The position numbers and the translations under genes are program-made. Positions 36,328 through 44,797 of a stretch of 64,000 nucleotides of DNA are shown piece after piece. The notes beneath the pieces are model-generated. The model saw only the letters and a list, made by a program, of their open reading frames with translations. It made no database searches and was not told the DNA's origin. The stretch comes from JAEUPI01 sp963814435 (GTDB taxonomy: Bacteria > Pseudomonadota > Gammaproteobacteria > Burkholderiales > Burkholderiaceae_C), in assembly GCA_963814435.1 (NCBI GenBank), contig CAWFCV010000035.1:62001-126000 (forward strand), written 5' to 3'. The first letter of the stretch is position 1. The number at the start of each line of letters is the position of its first letter.

Positions 36328-36701
36328 CACACAAGGTGCTGATTGCCGACGACGAACCCAACATCCTGATCTCGCTGGAGTTCCTGATGAAGCGCGAGGG
36401 CTATCAGGTGCTGGTGGCGCGCGACGGGCCGCAGGCGCTGGAGGCGATCCAGCGCGAGCGGCCCGACCTGGTGCTGCTGGACGTGATGATGCCGGGCAAG
36501 ACCGGCTTCGAGGTCTGCCAGGCCGTGCGCGCCGACGACACGCTGGCCGCGGTGAAGATCGTGCTGCTCACCGCCAAGGGCCGCGACACCGACGTGGCCA
36601 AGGGCACCGCGCTGGGCGCCGACGCCTACGTGACCAAGCCGTTCTCCACCAAGGAGCTGGCGGCGCAGGTGCGCGCGCTGCTGGGCCGGGAGCCTGCGTG
36701 A
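36324..36701 (+). CDS. Single-domain response regulator (receiver only)
   Basis: A 125-residue CheY-like receiver whose ATG overlaps the kinase stop. The acidic pair is DD at residues 9-10, the phosphoacceptor is Asp53 (LLDVMMPG), Thr87 and the lysine in YVTKPF near 104 complete the site. There is no DNA-binding domain, unlike CrbR of vibrios and pseudomonads, so the signal must act through a protein partner, perhaps the sensor-exonuclease that starts inside its stop (GTGA overlap at 36698). Confidence 0.9.
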   Translation: MTHKVLIADDEPNILISLEFLMKREGYQVLVARDGPQALEAIQRERPDLVLLDVMMPGKTGFEVCQAVRADDTLAAVKIVLLTAKGRDTDVAKGTALGADAYVTKPFSTKELAAQVRALLGREPA

Positions 36702-38872
36702 AGGTGGATGTGCGCCAGCTGGGCGCAGTACTCGCGCCGGCGGTGATGTTGGCCGCCTGGGTGCTGGCCGCGTTCGGCTTCGTGGCGGCGACGATGGACG
36801 AGGCGCCGCGCGCGGCCTTCGTGCAGGCGATCGAACCGCTGGCCGCGCCCTTGGTGCTGATGTGGCTGCTGCTTTCGGGCGCCGCCGGCTGGCTGGTAAG
36901 CAAGGCCTGGACGCGCTGGGTGATTGCGCCCGGGCAGCTGACTGAACAGGCGCGGCTGCTCGTCGCGACCGATACCGCGCGCGAGATTGCGCCGCTGCCG
37001 GGCGATGCGCTGAAGGCCTTGCGCGAGGCGATCAACCAGCTCGCGCGCCAGCGCGGTGAGCTGCGCGCCGACATGGCGCGCCAGGTGCAGACCGCCGTGG
37101 CGGCCGGCGGTCGCGAGATCGAGCACGAACGCAGCCGCTTGGCCGCGCTGATGAGCGAGCTGACGCAGAGCGTGGTCGTCTGCAACCTCGACGGCCGGGT
37201 GCTGCTGTACAACAACCGCGCGCGCATCCAGTTCCGGGCGCTTGTCCGACGCGCCGGCGCTGGCCGACGGCGCCGAGCTGATCGGTCTGGGCCGCTCGAT
37301 CTACGCGGTGTTCGACCGCAAGCTGGTGGCGCACGCGCTGGAGAGCATTCGCCAGCGCCTGCAGCGCGGCGCCGCGCACCCGTCGGCGCAGTTCGTCACC
37401 GCGACGCGCGGCGGTCAGCTGCTGCGCGCGCAGATGGCGCCGGTGCGCACCGGCACCGACGAGAACGCGGAGATCAGCGGCTTCGTGCTGATGCTCGACA
37501 ACATCACGCGCGACTTCGCCGAGGAGTCGCAGCGCGACCGGTTGCTGCATGGCCTGGCCGAGGGCAATCGCGCGTCGCTGGGCAACCTGCAGGCGGCGCT
37601 CGAGATGCTCGAGTACCCCGATCTGGACGAGCCGACGCGCGAGCGTTTCCTCGGCGTCATCCGCGACGAGGCGCGCGGCATGGCGACGCGCCTGAACGAG
37701 CTGGCCAGCCACAGCACGCAGACGCAGAAGACGCGCTGGCCGCTGGAGGACATGCTGGGCGCCGACCTCGTGGCCGCGGCGCAGCGTCGCATCGAGGCGC
37801 TGTACGACTGCCGCATCGCCGCCACCGAGATCGACGCCACGCTGTGGCTGCGGGTGGACAGCTTCTCGCTGCTGCAGGCGCTGACCTTTCTGGCCGGCCG
37901 GCTGGTGGAGGACTATGACATCAGCACGCTGCAGCTGCGCCTGGCCGCGGTAAGCGGGCGCGCGCATCTGGACCTGCTGTGGATCGGCCAGGCGATGAGC
38001 ACCGAGACGGTGATCGGCTGGGAGACCGAGCCGATGAAGGTCGGCGCCGACAGCATGAGCCTGAGCGTGCGCGACGTGGTCGAGCGCCACGGCGGGGAGT
38101 TCTGGTTCGAGCGCGAACGCGCACGCCAGGCGGCGTTCTTCCGCTTCCTGCTGCCGCTGGCCGACGAGCGCGCCGAGCTCGACGCGAGCCTGTTCGTGCG
38201 CAGCGACAGCCGCCCCGAGTACTACGACTTCGACCTGTTCAAGGCCAGCGAACCGGCGCGCGAATGGGCCGAGCGCCGCCTGGTGGATCTGAGCTACACC
38301 GTGTTCGACACCGAGACCACCGGGCTTCAACCCGTCGCAGGGCGACGAGATCATCCAGATCGGCGCCGCCCGCATCGTCAACGGCAAGCTGCGGCGCCAG
38401 GAGTGCTTCGAGCAACTGGTCGATCCGCAGCGGCCGATTCCCGCGGCGTCGATCCCGATCCACGGCATCCGGCCCGAGATGGTGGCCGGCCAGCCGACGC
38501 TCGCCGCAGGTGCTGCCGGCGTTCCACGCGTTCGCGCAGGACACCGTGCTGGTCGCGCACAACGCGGCCTTCGACATGCGCTTCCTGCAACTCAAGGAGG
38601 CGGCGACCGGCGTCGTCTTCGACCAGCCGGTGCTCGACACGCTGCTGCTGTCGGCCGTGGTGCACCCGAATCAGGATTCGCACGGTCTGGAGGCCATCGC
38701 CGAACGGCTGGACGTGCCGGTGATGGGCCGCCACACCGCGCTGGGCGACGCGATGGTCACGGCCGAGGTGTTCCTGAAGCTGATCCCGCTGTTGGCCGAG
38801 GTGGGCATTCACACCCTGGGTCAGGCACGCGAAGCGGCGCAGAAGACGTACTACGCGCGATTGAGCTATTGA
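36698..38872 (+). CDS. Membrane PAS/kinase-like sensor fused to a DnaQ-type 3'-5' exonuclease, frame-broken
   Basis: About 720 residues. GTG 36698 overlaps the receiver stop. Two helices (about residues 8-28 and 48-66) are followed by a PAS-like segment (SVVVCNLDGRVLLYNN), a helical region in the place of a kinase dimerisation domain but without a phosphoacceptor histidine (NRASLGNLQAALEML), and a degenerate ATPase-like part. The C-terminal about 200 residues form a DEDDh exonuclease: FDTETTG, PIHGIRPEMV, VLVAHNAAFDMRFL, GRHTALGDAMVTAEV. Frame changes near 37240, 38335 and 38505 look like single-base indels. Homologues next to CrbS/CbrA-type kinases exist, but the role of the nuclease is unknown. 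Confidence 0.82.
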
Positions 38873-38959
38873 ACGCGCCACTGCCGATCCGGCTCGAGGG
38901 CCGGTCGCGCATCGGCCATCAGGGGTGTACGCTGCGCTCCATTGGGTCAGGAGCAGACC

Positions 38960-40351
38960 GTGTCCAGGCATGCAGGTTGGATGGTCGTCGTCGCGCTGCT
39001 GGTGGCGCTGGCCAATGCGCAGGAGCCGCCGCGGTCAGCAGCGCCGCCGGTGTTCGTGCTGCAGATCGAAGGCGCCATCGGACCGGCCACCGCGGACCAC
39101 GTCGTGCGAGCGCTCGAGCGCGCGGCACGTGAACACGCGCAGCTGGTGGTGCTGAAGATGGACACGCCGGGCGGGCTGGATACGGCGATGCGCAGCATCG
39201 TCAAGGCCATCCTCGCGTCGGCGACACCGGTGGTCGGCTACGTCGCGCCGTCGGGCGCACGGGCCGCCAGCGCCGGCACCTACATCCTGTACGCGACGCA
39301 TGTGGCGGCGATGGCACCGGCCACCAACCTCGGTGCGGCCACACCCATTGCGATCGGCTTGCCGTCGCCCGGCGGCGCGGAGCCCGCAGGCCCGGCGCCC
39401 GACAAGGCGTCGGCTCCCGCATCGAACCACGACACGATGGCTGCCAAGCGCGTCAACGATGCCACCGCCTACATTCGCGGCCTGGCGCAGTTGCGTGGCC
39501 GCGACGTCGCCTGGGCCGAGCTGGCGGTGCGCGAAGCGGTGAGCCTGCCCGCCAGCGACGCACTGGCGCGCAAGGTGATCGACCTGATCGCGGTCGACAT
39601 CAACGACCTGCTGCGTCAGCTCGATGGCCGCGTCGTCAGGCGCAACGCCGACCCGGCCGGTGCCGTGACGTTGGCCACCGCGCACGCCCCCGTCGTGACG
39701 CTGGAGCCCGACTGGCGCGAGCGCCTGCTCGCGGTGATCAGCGACCCGAGCCTTGCGCTCGTGCTGATGATGCTCGGCGTCTATGGCCTGCTGTTCGAAT
39801 TCATGAACCCAGGCTACGTGGCGCCAGGCGTGATCGGCGGCGTGTGCCTGCTGCTCGCGCTGTGGGGCGTGCAGATGCTGCCGATCAACTACGCCGGCCT
39901 GGCGCTGATCCTGCTGGGGATTGCCTTCTTCGTGGCCGAGGCCTTCGTGCCGAGCTACGGCGCGCTGGGCATCGGTGGCGTCGCGGCGTTTGTATTCGGC
40001 GCGCTGCTGCTGATCGACGGCGAGGTGGCCGGCTTCGGCATCCCGCTGCCGCTGATTGCCGCGGTGGCGCTGGTGTCGGGCGCGATCGTCGTCGGCATCG
40101 TCGGCATGGCGGCCAAGGCGCGCCGGCGCCCGGTGGTCAGCGGCGCGGCGACGTTGCTCGGCAGCGCGGGCGAGGTGATCGAATTCGTCGGCAACGAAGG
40201 CTGGGCCCTGGTCGACGGCGAACGCTGGCGCGTGCGCGCCACCGAGACGCTGCAGCCCGGCCAGCGCGTGCGCGTCGGCCGCGTCGACGGCCTCACGCTC
40301 GAGGTAAGGCCGGCCGTTGACGCACCCACACCCCAAGGAGCCCCGCGATGA
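38960..40351 (+). CDS. nfeD: NfeD-family membrane serine protease
   Basis: A 463-residue protein. GTG 38960 is chosen because CAGGAG lies six bases before it; a TTG at 38942 is possible. After a signal helix (WMVVVALLVALANA) comes a ClpP-like protease domain (DTPGGLD, GARAASAGTYI with the catalytic serine, and a lysine in MAAKRVNDATAYIRGLA), then four to five helices (about 255-380) and a C-terminal OB-fold NfeD domain (GSAGEVIEFVGNEGWALVDGERW). This is the long NfeD1 form, paired with a slipin, as here: ATGA overlap. The pair acts in membrane protein quality control. Confidence 0.9.
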   Translation: MSRHAGWMVVVALLVALANAQEPPRSAAPPVFVLQIEGAIGPATADHVVRALERAAREHAQLVVLKMDTPGGLDTAMRSIVKAILASATPVVGYVAPSGARAASAGTYILYATHVAAMAPATNLGAATPIAIGLPSPGGAEPAGPAPDKASAPASNHDTMAAKRVNDATAYIRGLAQLRGRDVAWAELAVREAVSLPASDALARKVIDLIAVDINDLLRQLDGRVVRRNADPAGAVTLATAHAPVVTLEPDWRERLLAVISDPSLALVLMMLGVYGLLFEFMNPGYVAPGVIGGVCLLLALWGVQMLPINYAGLALILLGIAFFVAEAFVPSYGALGIGGVAAFVFGALLLIDGEVAGFGIPLPLIAAVALVSGAIVVGIVGMAAKARRRPVVSGAATLLGSAGEVIEFVGNEGWALVDGERWRVRATETLQPGQRVRVGRVDGLTLEVRPAVDAPTPQGAPR

Positions 40352-41106
40352 TTGGCATTCCCATCGGCATTGCAGTCGTCCTGATTCTGGTGGTGGTGAT
40401 CGCCGCCAATTCGTTGCGCATCCTGCGCGAGTACCAGCGTGGCGTGGTGTTCCAGCTCGGGCGTTTCTGGCGCGTGAAGGGCCCCGGCCTGGTGGTCCTG
40501 ATTCCCGGCATCCAGCAGATGGTGCGCATCGATTTGCGCATCGTGGTGATGGACGTGCCGAGCCAGGACGTGATCTCGCGCGACAACGTGACCTTGAAGG
40601 TCAATGCCGTGCTGTACTTCCGCGTGGTCGACCCGCAACGCGCGGTGATCCAGGTGGAAAACTTCCTGATGGCCACCAGTCAGCTGGCCCAGACCACGTT
40701 GCGCGCGGTGCTGGGCAAGCACACCCTCGACGAAATGCTCAGCGAGCGTGAACGCCTGAACCTCGACCTGCAGAAGATCCTCGACAGCCAGACCGACGCC
40801 TGGGGCATCAAGGTGACCAATGTCGAGATCAAGCATGTGGACCTGAACGAAACCATGATCCGCGCGATCGCGCGCCAGGCGGAGGCCGAGCGCGAGCGGC
40901 GCGCCAAGGTGATCCATGCCGAAGGCGAACTTCAGGCCGCGGAAAAGCTGGCCCAGGCCGCCGAGATCCTGGCCAAGCAGCCGCAGGCCATTCAGCTGCG
41001 TTACCTCGAAACCCTCACGGTGATTGCGGCCGACAAGAACTCGACCATCGTGTTCCCGCTGCCGATGGACATCGTGGCGCCGCTGCTCGATGCGCTGAAG
41101 CGATAG
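40348..41106 (+). CDS. Slipin/stomatin-like SPFH protein
   Basis: A 252-residue protein starting inside the nfeD stop. One N-terminal helix (residues 1-22) anchors it; the SPFH domain follows with REYQRGVVFQLGRFWRVKGPGL, the middle VPSQDVISRDNVTLKVNAVLYFRV and the C-terminal coiled coil ARQAEAERERRAKVIHAEGE. The ending ETLTVIAADKNSTIVFPLPMDI is that of bacterial slipins cleaved by their NfeD partner in studied systems. It scaffolds lipid microdomains. Confidence 0.93.
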   Translation: MIGIPIGIAVVLILVVVIAANSLRILREYQRGVVFQLGRFWRVKGPGLVVLIPGIQQMVRIDLRIVVMDVPSQDVISRDNVTLKVNAVLYFRVVDPQRAVIQVENFLMATSQLAQTTLRAVLGKHTLDEMLSERERLNLDLQKILDSQTDAWGIKVTNVEIKHVDLNETMIRAIARQAEAERERRAKVIHAEGELQAAEKLAQAAEILAKQPQAIQLRYLETLTVIAADKNSTIVFPLPMDIVAPLLDALKR

Positions 41107-41165
41107 CGCCGGCGCGAGCTCCGCTGCGCCGGGCATCGGCGCCGCGGTGGGTCGGTCAACTGGCG

Positions 41166-41213
41166 CCGCGCTTGACGACAGTCAAGCGCGGACGCAGCGG
41201 GCGCGCCTAGAGT
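41166..41213 (+). promoter_or_regulatory. FNR/DNR-type box and promoter of the universal stress gene
   Basis: TTGAC-GACA-GTCAA at 41172-41185 matches the CRP/FNR-family (FNR, DNR, FixK) target and sits in a perfect 11-base inverted repeat (41166-41176, 41181-41191). Its centre is 41178.5. A TAGAGT -10 candidate at 41208-41213 would place the transcript start near 41220, exactly 41.5 bases away, the class II activation distance. Protein binding is inferred. Confidence 0.55.
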
Positions 41214-41239
41214 GGGTGACCCGTCAGAAGGAGTGCACG

Positions 41240-41683
41240 ATGTACAAGAACCTGCTGGTTCCGGTGGATGGCACCGATTTGGCCGACCGTGCAATGGACG
41301 AGAGCATCGAGCTCGCGCGCCAGCTGGGCGCGGCGATCGTCGGCTTCGTGGCCGAGCCCGACATGCCGTTGCCCAATGTGGGCACGCAGCCGAGCGTCTA
41401 TGCGCGCCAACGCGAACAGCACGAGGTGCGCACCGACACCCATGCCCACGAAGTGCTCGCACGCTTTGGCGAAAAGGCGCGTGCCGCGGGCGTCATCTTC
41501 AGCGGTCGCCACCTTCGCACCGACCGCGTCGACACCGCAATCGTCGCCCTGGCCAACGAGCTGAGCTGCGACATGATCGTGATGACCACGCACGGCCGCG
41601 GCGCGTTCGGCGAGCTGCTGTTCGGCTCGCACACGAAGAACGTGCTGGGCAAGAGCAAGGTGCCGCTGCTGGTGCTGCACTAA
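41240..41683 (+). CDS. Universal stress protein (UspA family)
   Basis: A 147-residue cytoplasmic protein with an AGAAGGAG site before ATG 41240. It opens MYKNLLVPVDGTDLADRA and ends with the nucleotide loop THGRGAFGELLFGSHTKNVL then PLLVL, the G-2x-G-9x-G(S/T) pattern of ATP-binding Usp proteins. Usp proteins support survival under oxygen limitation, starvation and other stress. The upstream FNR/DNR-like box suggests induction at low oxygen or by nitric oxide. Confidence 0.93.
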   Translation: MYKNLLVPVDGTDLADRAMDESIELARQLGAAIVGFVAEPDMPLPNVGTQPSVYARQREQHEVRTDTHAHEVLARFGEKARAAGVIFSGRHLRTDRVDTAIVALANELSCDMIVMTTHGRGAFGELLFGSHTKNVLGKSKVPLLVLH

Positions 41684-41823
41684 CTAACTGACCTTTCTAT
41701 CGCCTGACCGCGCGGCCGCGGCCACGGCGGCGCCGGCATTGATCCGTTGACCCAACGTACGGCGTCGCCCGGCGCGGACATGCGCGCCCGGCGGCAGCCC
41801 GGCCATGGACAATGGCGCGCTCG

Positions 41824-43407
41824 ATGACCGCCAGCGCGTCCATACGGCAGACCTTGCGCAACAACCCGACGTTTCGCGGCTTGTGCGCCGGCGGGTCGGT
41901 GTACTTCATCGGCAACGCGATGCAGGTCATGGCCACCGCGTGGCTGATGATCGAGCTCACCGGCTCGGCCATCCTGACCGCGCTGGTGCAGACGGCGGTG
42001 TTCCTGCCGATGTTCCTGTTCTCGCTGCCGGCCGGCGTGCTGGCCGACGTGACCGACCGGCGCCGCCTGCTGGTGGCGGCGCTGCTGACGCAGGCCGCCA
42101 CCGTCGCGTTGCTCACCGGGCTGCTGCTGGCCGATGTGGCCGGCCCGACCGCGCTGCTGTTCTTCACCTTCGTCTCGGGTTGCTGCACCGCGCTGCTGTC
42201 GCCGGCGTGGAACACCACGGTGGCCGACAGCGTGCCGCGCGACGAGCTGCCGCAGGCCATCACCACCGTCTCGATTGCCTACAACGGTGCGCGTGCCCTC
42301 GGGCCCACGCTGGCCGGCGTGGTGTTTGCCTATGCGGGCAGCGACTGGGTGTTCGGCATCGCCGTGGTCACCACGCTGCTGATGTGGCAGTCGATCCGGC
42401 GCTGGCCGCCGAAGCCGCACCCACCGTCGCGCCTGCCGGCCGAGCGGCTGTGGGGCGGCACGCTGGCCGCGCTGCGCTTCGCACGCCACTCGCACCTGAT
42501 CCTGGCGCAGCTGCTGCGCACGATGGCCTACGGCGCTGCCGGTTCGGCGCTGTGGGCGCTGCTGCCGGTGATCGGGCAGCGCCAGCTCGGCACCGGTGCC
42601 GCGGGCTTCGGCGCGCTGATCGGCTGCCTGGGCATCGGCGCGGTCGGCGCCGGCCTTGTCGTGGGCCGGGCGCGCGCGCGACTGGGGCTGGAGGTCCTGG
42701 TCAACGCCGGCTGCGTGGTCTTCGCTGCGGCGATGGCCATTGCCGCGTGGTCGCGCTGGCACGGCCTGGTCTACGCGGCGCTGGTGGCCGGCGGCGGCGC
42801 GTGGATGTCGGTGATGTCGACCTTCAACACCGCCACGCAGACCAGCGCGCCGCCGTGGGTGCGCTCGCGCGCCGCGGCGCTGCATGCGTTGTCGGCGCTG
42901 GGTGCCTTCGCGTTCGGCTCGGCCTTCTGGGGCGTGGTGTCCAGCGCCTTCGGCCTGCAGGCCGCGCTGACGATCGCCACGCTGGCGATGCTGGCCGGCA
43001 TGCTGCTGGCGCGGCGGTTTCCGCTGCGCATGGGGCAGCAGCAGGACGTGACACCCGCGGCGCCGTGGGAGGACCTGTTCATCGCCGACGAGCCCGATCC
43101 ACAGGCCGGACCGGTGGCGGTGGAGATCGCCTACCGCATCCGTGTCGACGATGCGCCGGCCTTCCTCGACGCGCTGAGCCAGCTGCGCGCGCCGCGCAGA
43201 CGCGACGGCGCCACGTTCTGGCGCATCTACCGCGACCTGGGGGATTCGACGCGCTACTGCGAGCGTTTCATCGTCACCAGCTGGGCCGACTACCTGCACC
43301 AGCGCAGCCGCGCGACGCTGGCCGACCAGGAGCTCGAGGCGCGGGTGCGCGCGTTCGTGCCCGAGGGCGAGGCGGTGACGATGCAGCACTACATCGCCGA
43401 GCGGTAG
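41824..43407 (+). CDS. MFS transporter with C-terminal extension (MFS_3 / EntS-like)
   Basis: A 527-residue protein. Residues 15-405 form a 12-helix major-facilitator domain with the loop DVTDRRRLLVAA between helices 2 and 3 (motif A) and ALGPTLAGVVF in helix 5 (motif C of exporters). After helix 12 there is a soluble extension of about 110 residues (VAVEIAYRIRVDDAPAFLDAL, RDGATFWRIYRDLGD) resembling a ferredoxin-like antibiotic-monooxygenase-type domain. This DUF894-type architecture is known in proteobacteria. Exported compound unknown. A TetR gene follows on the same strand. Confidence 0.88.
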   Translation: MTASASIRQTLRNNPTFRGLCAGGSVYFIGNAMQVMATAWLMIELTGSAILTALVQTAVFLPMFLFSLPAGVLADVTDRRRLLVAALLTQAATVALLTGLLLADVAGPTALLFFTFVSGCCTALLSPAWNTTVADSVPRDELPQAITTVSIAYNGARALGPTLAGVVFAYAGSDWVFGIAVVTTLLMWQSIRRWPPKPHPPSRLPAERLWGGTLAALRFARHSHLILAQLLRTMAYGAAGSALWALLPVIGQRQLGTGAAGFGALIGCLGIGAVGAGLVVGRARARLGLEVLVNAGCVVFAAAMAIAAWSRWHGLVYAALVAGGGAWMSVMSTFNTATQTSAPPWVRSRAAALHALSALGAFAFGSAFWGVVSSAFGLQAALTIATLAMLAGMLLARRFPLRMGQQQDVTPAAPWEDLFIADEPDPQAGPVAVEIAYRIRVDDAPAFLDALSQLRAPRRRDGATFWRIYRDLGDSTRYCERFIVTSWADYLHQRSRATLADQELEARVRAFVPEGEAVTMQHYIAER

Positions 43408-43455
43408 GCGGCGCTGGCTCGGGCGCGCCGCGGGCTGAGGTAAGCTTCAGCCCAA

Positions 43456-44136
43456 ATGAACCAGACGGTACAAAAGCGAGCACCGGGGCGCCCGGCGTCG
43501 CGCAAGTCGGCCGAGCCGACACGCACCAACGATCCGGCACGCACGATGGCCGACATCATCGACGTGGCCACGCGCGAATTCGCCGAGAAGGGGCTGGCCG
43601 GTGCGCGCATCGACGTCATCGCCGAGGCCATGCGTACCAGCAAGCGCATGATCTATTACTACTTCGGCAGCAAGGAAGGGCTGTACATCGCGGTGCTGGA
43701 GGAAGCCTACCGCCGCATGCGGGCGATCGAGGCCGAGCTGCACCTGGAGGATCTGCCGCCCGAGGACGCACTGCGCAGGCTGGTCGGCCACACGGTGGAC
43801 TACCAGCTCGCGCACCCCGAGTTCATCCGCCTGGTGATGACCGAGAACATCCACCGCGGCGAGTACCTGGCGCGCAGCCAGATGATCCACCAGCTCAACG
43901 TGCCGGCGATCGAGGGGTTGCGCCGCGTCTACGAGCGCGGCGTGGCGGCGGGCGTGTTCCGCGGCGCGATCGACCCGATCGACCTGCACATGTCGATCAG
44001 CGCGCTGAGCGTGTTCAACGTTGCCAACCGGCACACCTTCTCGCTGATCTTCCAGCGCGACCTCGAGTCGCCGGCGGCGCTGATCGCGCGGCGCGACAGC
44101 ATCATCGAGATGATCGTGCGCTTCGTGCGCAAGTGA
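43456..44136 (+). CDS. TetR-family transcriptional regulator
   Basis: A 226-residue repressor. The N-terminal 28 residues are basic and disordered; the helix-turn-helix is at about 30-80 (IIDVATREFAEKGLAGARIDVIAEAMRTSKRMIYYYFGSKEGLY, read in parts). The C-terminal helical ligand-binding domain includes EFIRLVMTENIHRGEYLARS. It precedes the shikimate/quinate-type TRAP operon at 44240, its likely target. Ligand unknown; a shikimate-pathway acid is a reasonable guess. Confidence 0.9.
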   Translation: MNQTVQKRAPGRPASRKSAEPTRTNDPARTMADIIDVATREFAEKGLAGARIDVIAEAMRTSKRMIYYYFGSKEGLYIAVLEEAYRRMRAIEAELHLEDLPPEDALRRLVGHTVDYQLAHPEFIRLVMTENIHRGEYLARSQMIHQLNVPAIEGLRRVYERGVAAGVFRGAIDPIDLHMSISALSVFNVANRHTFSLIFQRDLESPAALIARRDSIIEMIVRFVRK

Positions 44137-44186
44137 GCCGCCCCGCTCGCATTCCGGGTTGCGGGTTTTCCCTGATTTGGAAAACT

Positions 44187-44201
44187 AACCAGTTCGTACA
44201 T
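44187..44201. promoter_or_regulatory. Candidate TetR operator before the TRAP operon
   Basis: AACCAGTTCGTACAT here resembles AACCAGACGGTACAA at 43459-43473, which overlaps the first codons of the tetR gene: AACCAG-N3-GTACA is common to both. One site could serve autoregulation and the other control of the TRAP operon. Two sites is thin support. Confidence 0.3.
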
Positions 44202-44239
44202 TATTCGCGCCTCGTGTCCGGCCGCGGGCACCAGGAGTC

Positions 44240-44797
44240 ATGGTCATGACCTCCCATTCCCCGTTTGTCGATCGGTTCTGCCAGGTGCTCGACTGGCTCA
44301 TCGCGCTGGCGCTCGCTGTGATGGTGGTGATGGTCTTCGGCAACGTGGTGCTGCGCTATGCGTTCAACTCGGGCATCGCGGTCAGCGAGGAGTTGTCGCG
44401 CTGGCTGTTCGTGTGGATGACCTTCCTCGGCGCGGTGGTCGCGCTGAAGGAGCACGGTCACCTGGGTACCGACATGCTGGTGGCGCGCCTGTCGCCGCTG
44501 GGCAAGCGCATCTGTCTGGCCGCGAGCCAGTTGCTGATGCTCGGCGTGACCGCGATGATCTTCACCGGCAGCCTGGCGCAGTCGCGGATCAACTGGGACG
44601 TGGAGGCGCCGGTCACCGGCGCGCCGATGGCGGTGGTCTACGCCGCCGGGCTGGTGTTCGCAGTGCCGGCCGCGCTGCTGCTGCTGCGCGAGCTGTGGCG
44701 CACGTTGACCAATCGCCTGAGCGACGACGAGCTCGTCATGGTGCAGGAGTCGGAAGACCTGGCCCACCTGCAGCAGCGCGACGGAGAACCGAAGTGA
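44240..44797 (+). CDS. TRAP transporter small permease (DctQ)
   Basis: A 185-residue four-helix protein starting at ATG 44240 (MVMTSHSPFVDRF). Typical features are FGNVVLRYAFNSGIAVSEELSRWLFVWMTFLGA and KEHGHLGTDMLV. It forms the small subunit with the DctM protein whose GTG overlaps its stop. First gene of the operon that runs through aroQ. Confidence 0.9.
   Translation: MVMTSHSPFVDRFCQVLDWLIALALAVMVVMVFGNVVLRYAFNSGIAVSEELSRWLFVWMTFLGAVVALKEHGHLGTDMLVARLSPLGKRICLAASQLLMLGVTAMIFTGSLAQSRINWDVEAPVTGAPMAVVYAAGLVFAVPAALLLLRELWRTLTNRLSDDELVMVQESEDLAHLQQRDGEPK

Noticed and set aside
33564..38872. Programmed ribosomal frameshifting in the kinase and sensor-exonuclease genes
   Set aside because: Six breaks in two genes, both directions, no slippery heptamers or downstream pseudoknots evident; indels in the sequence explain them better.
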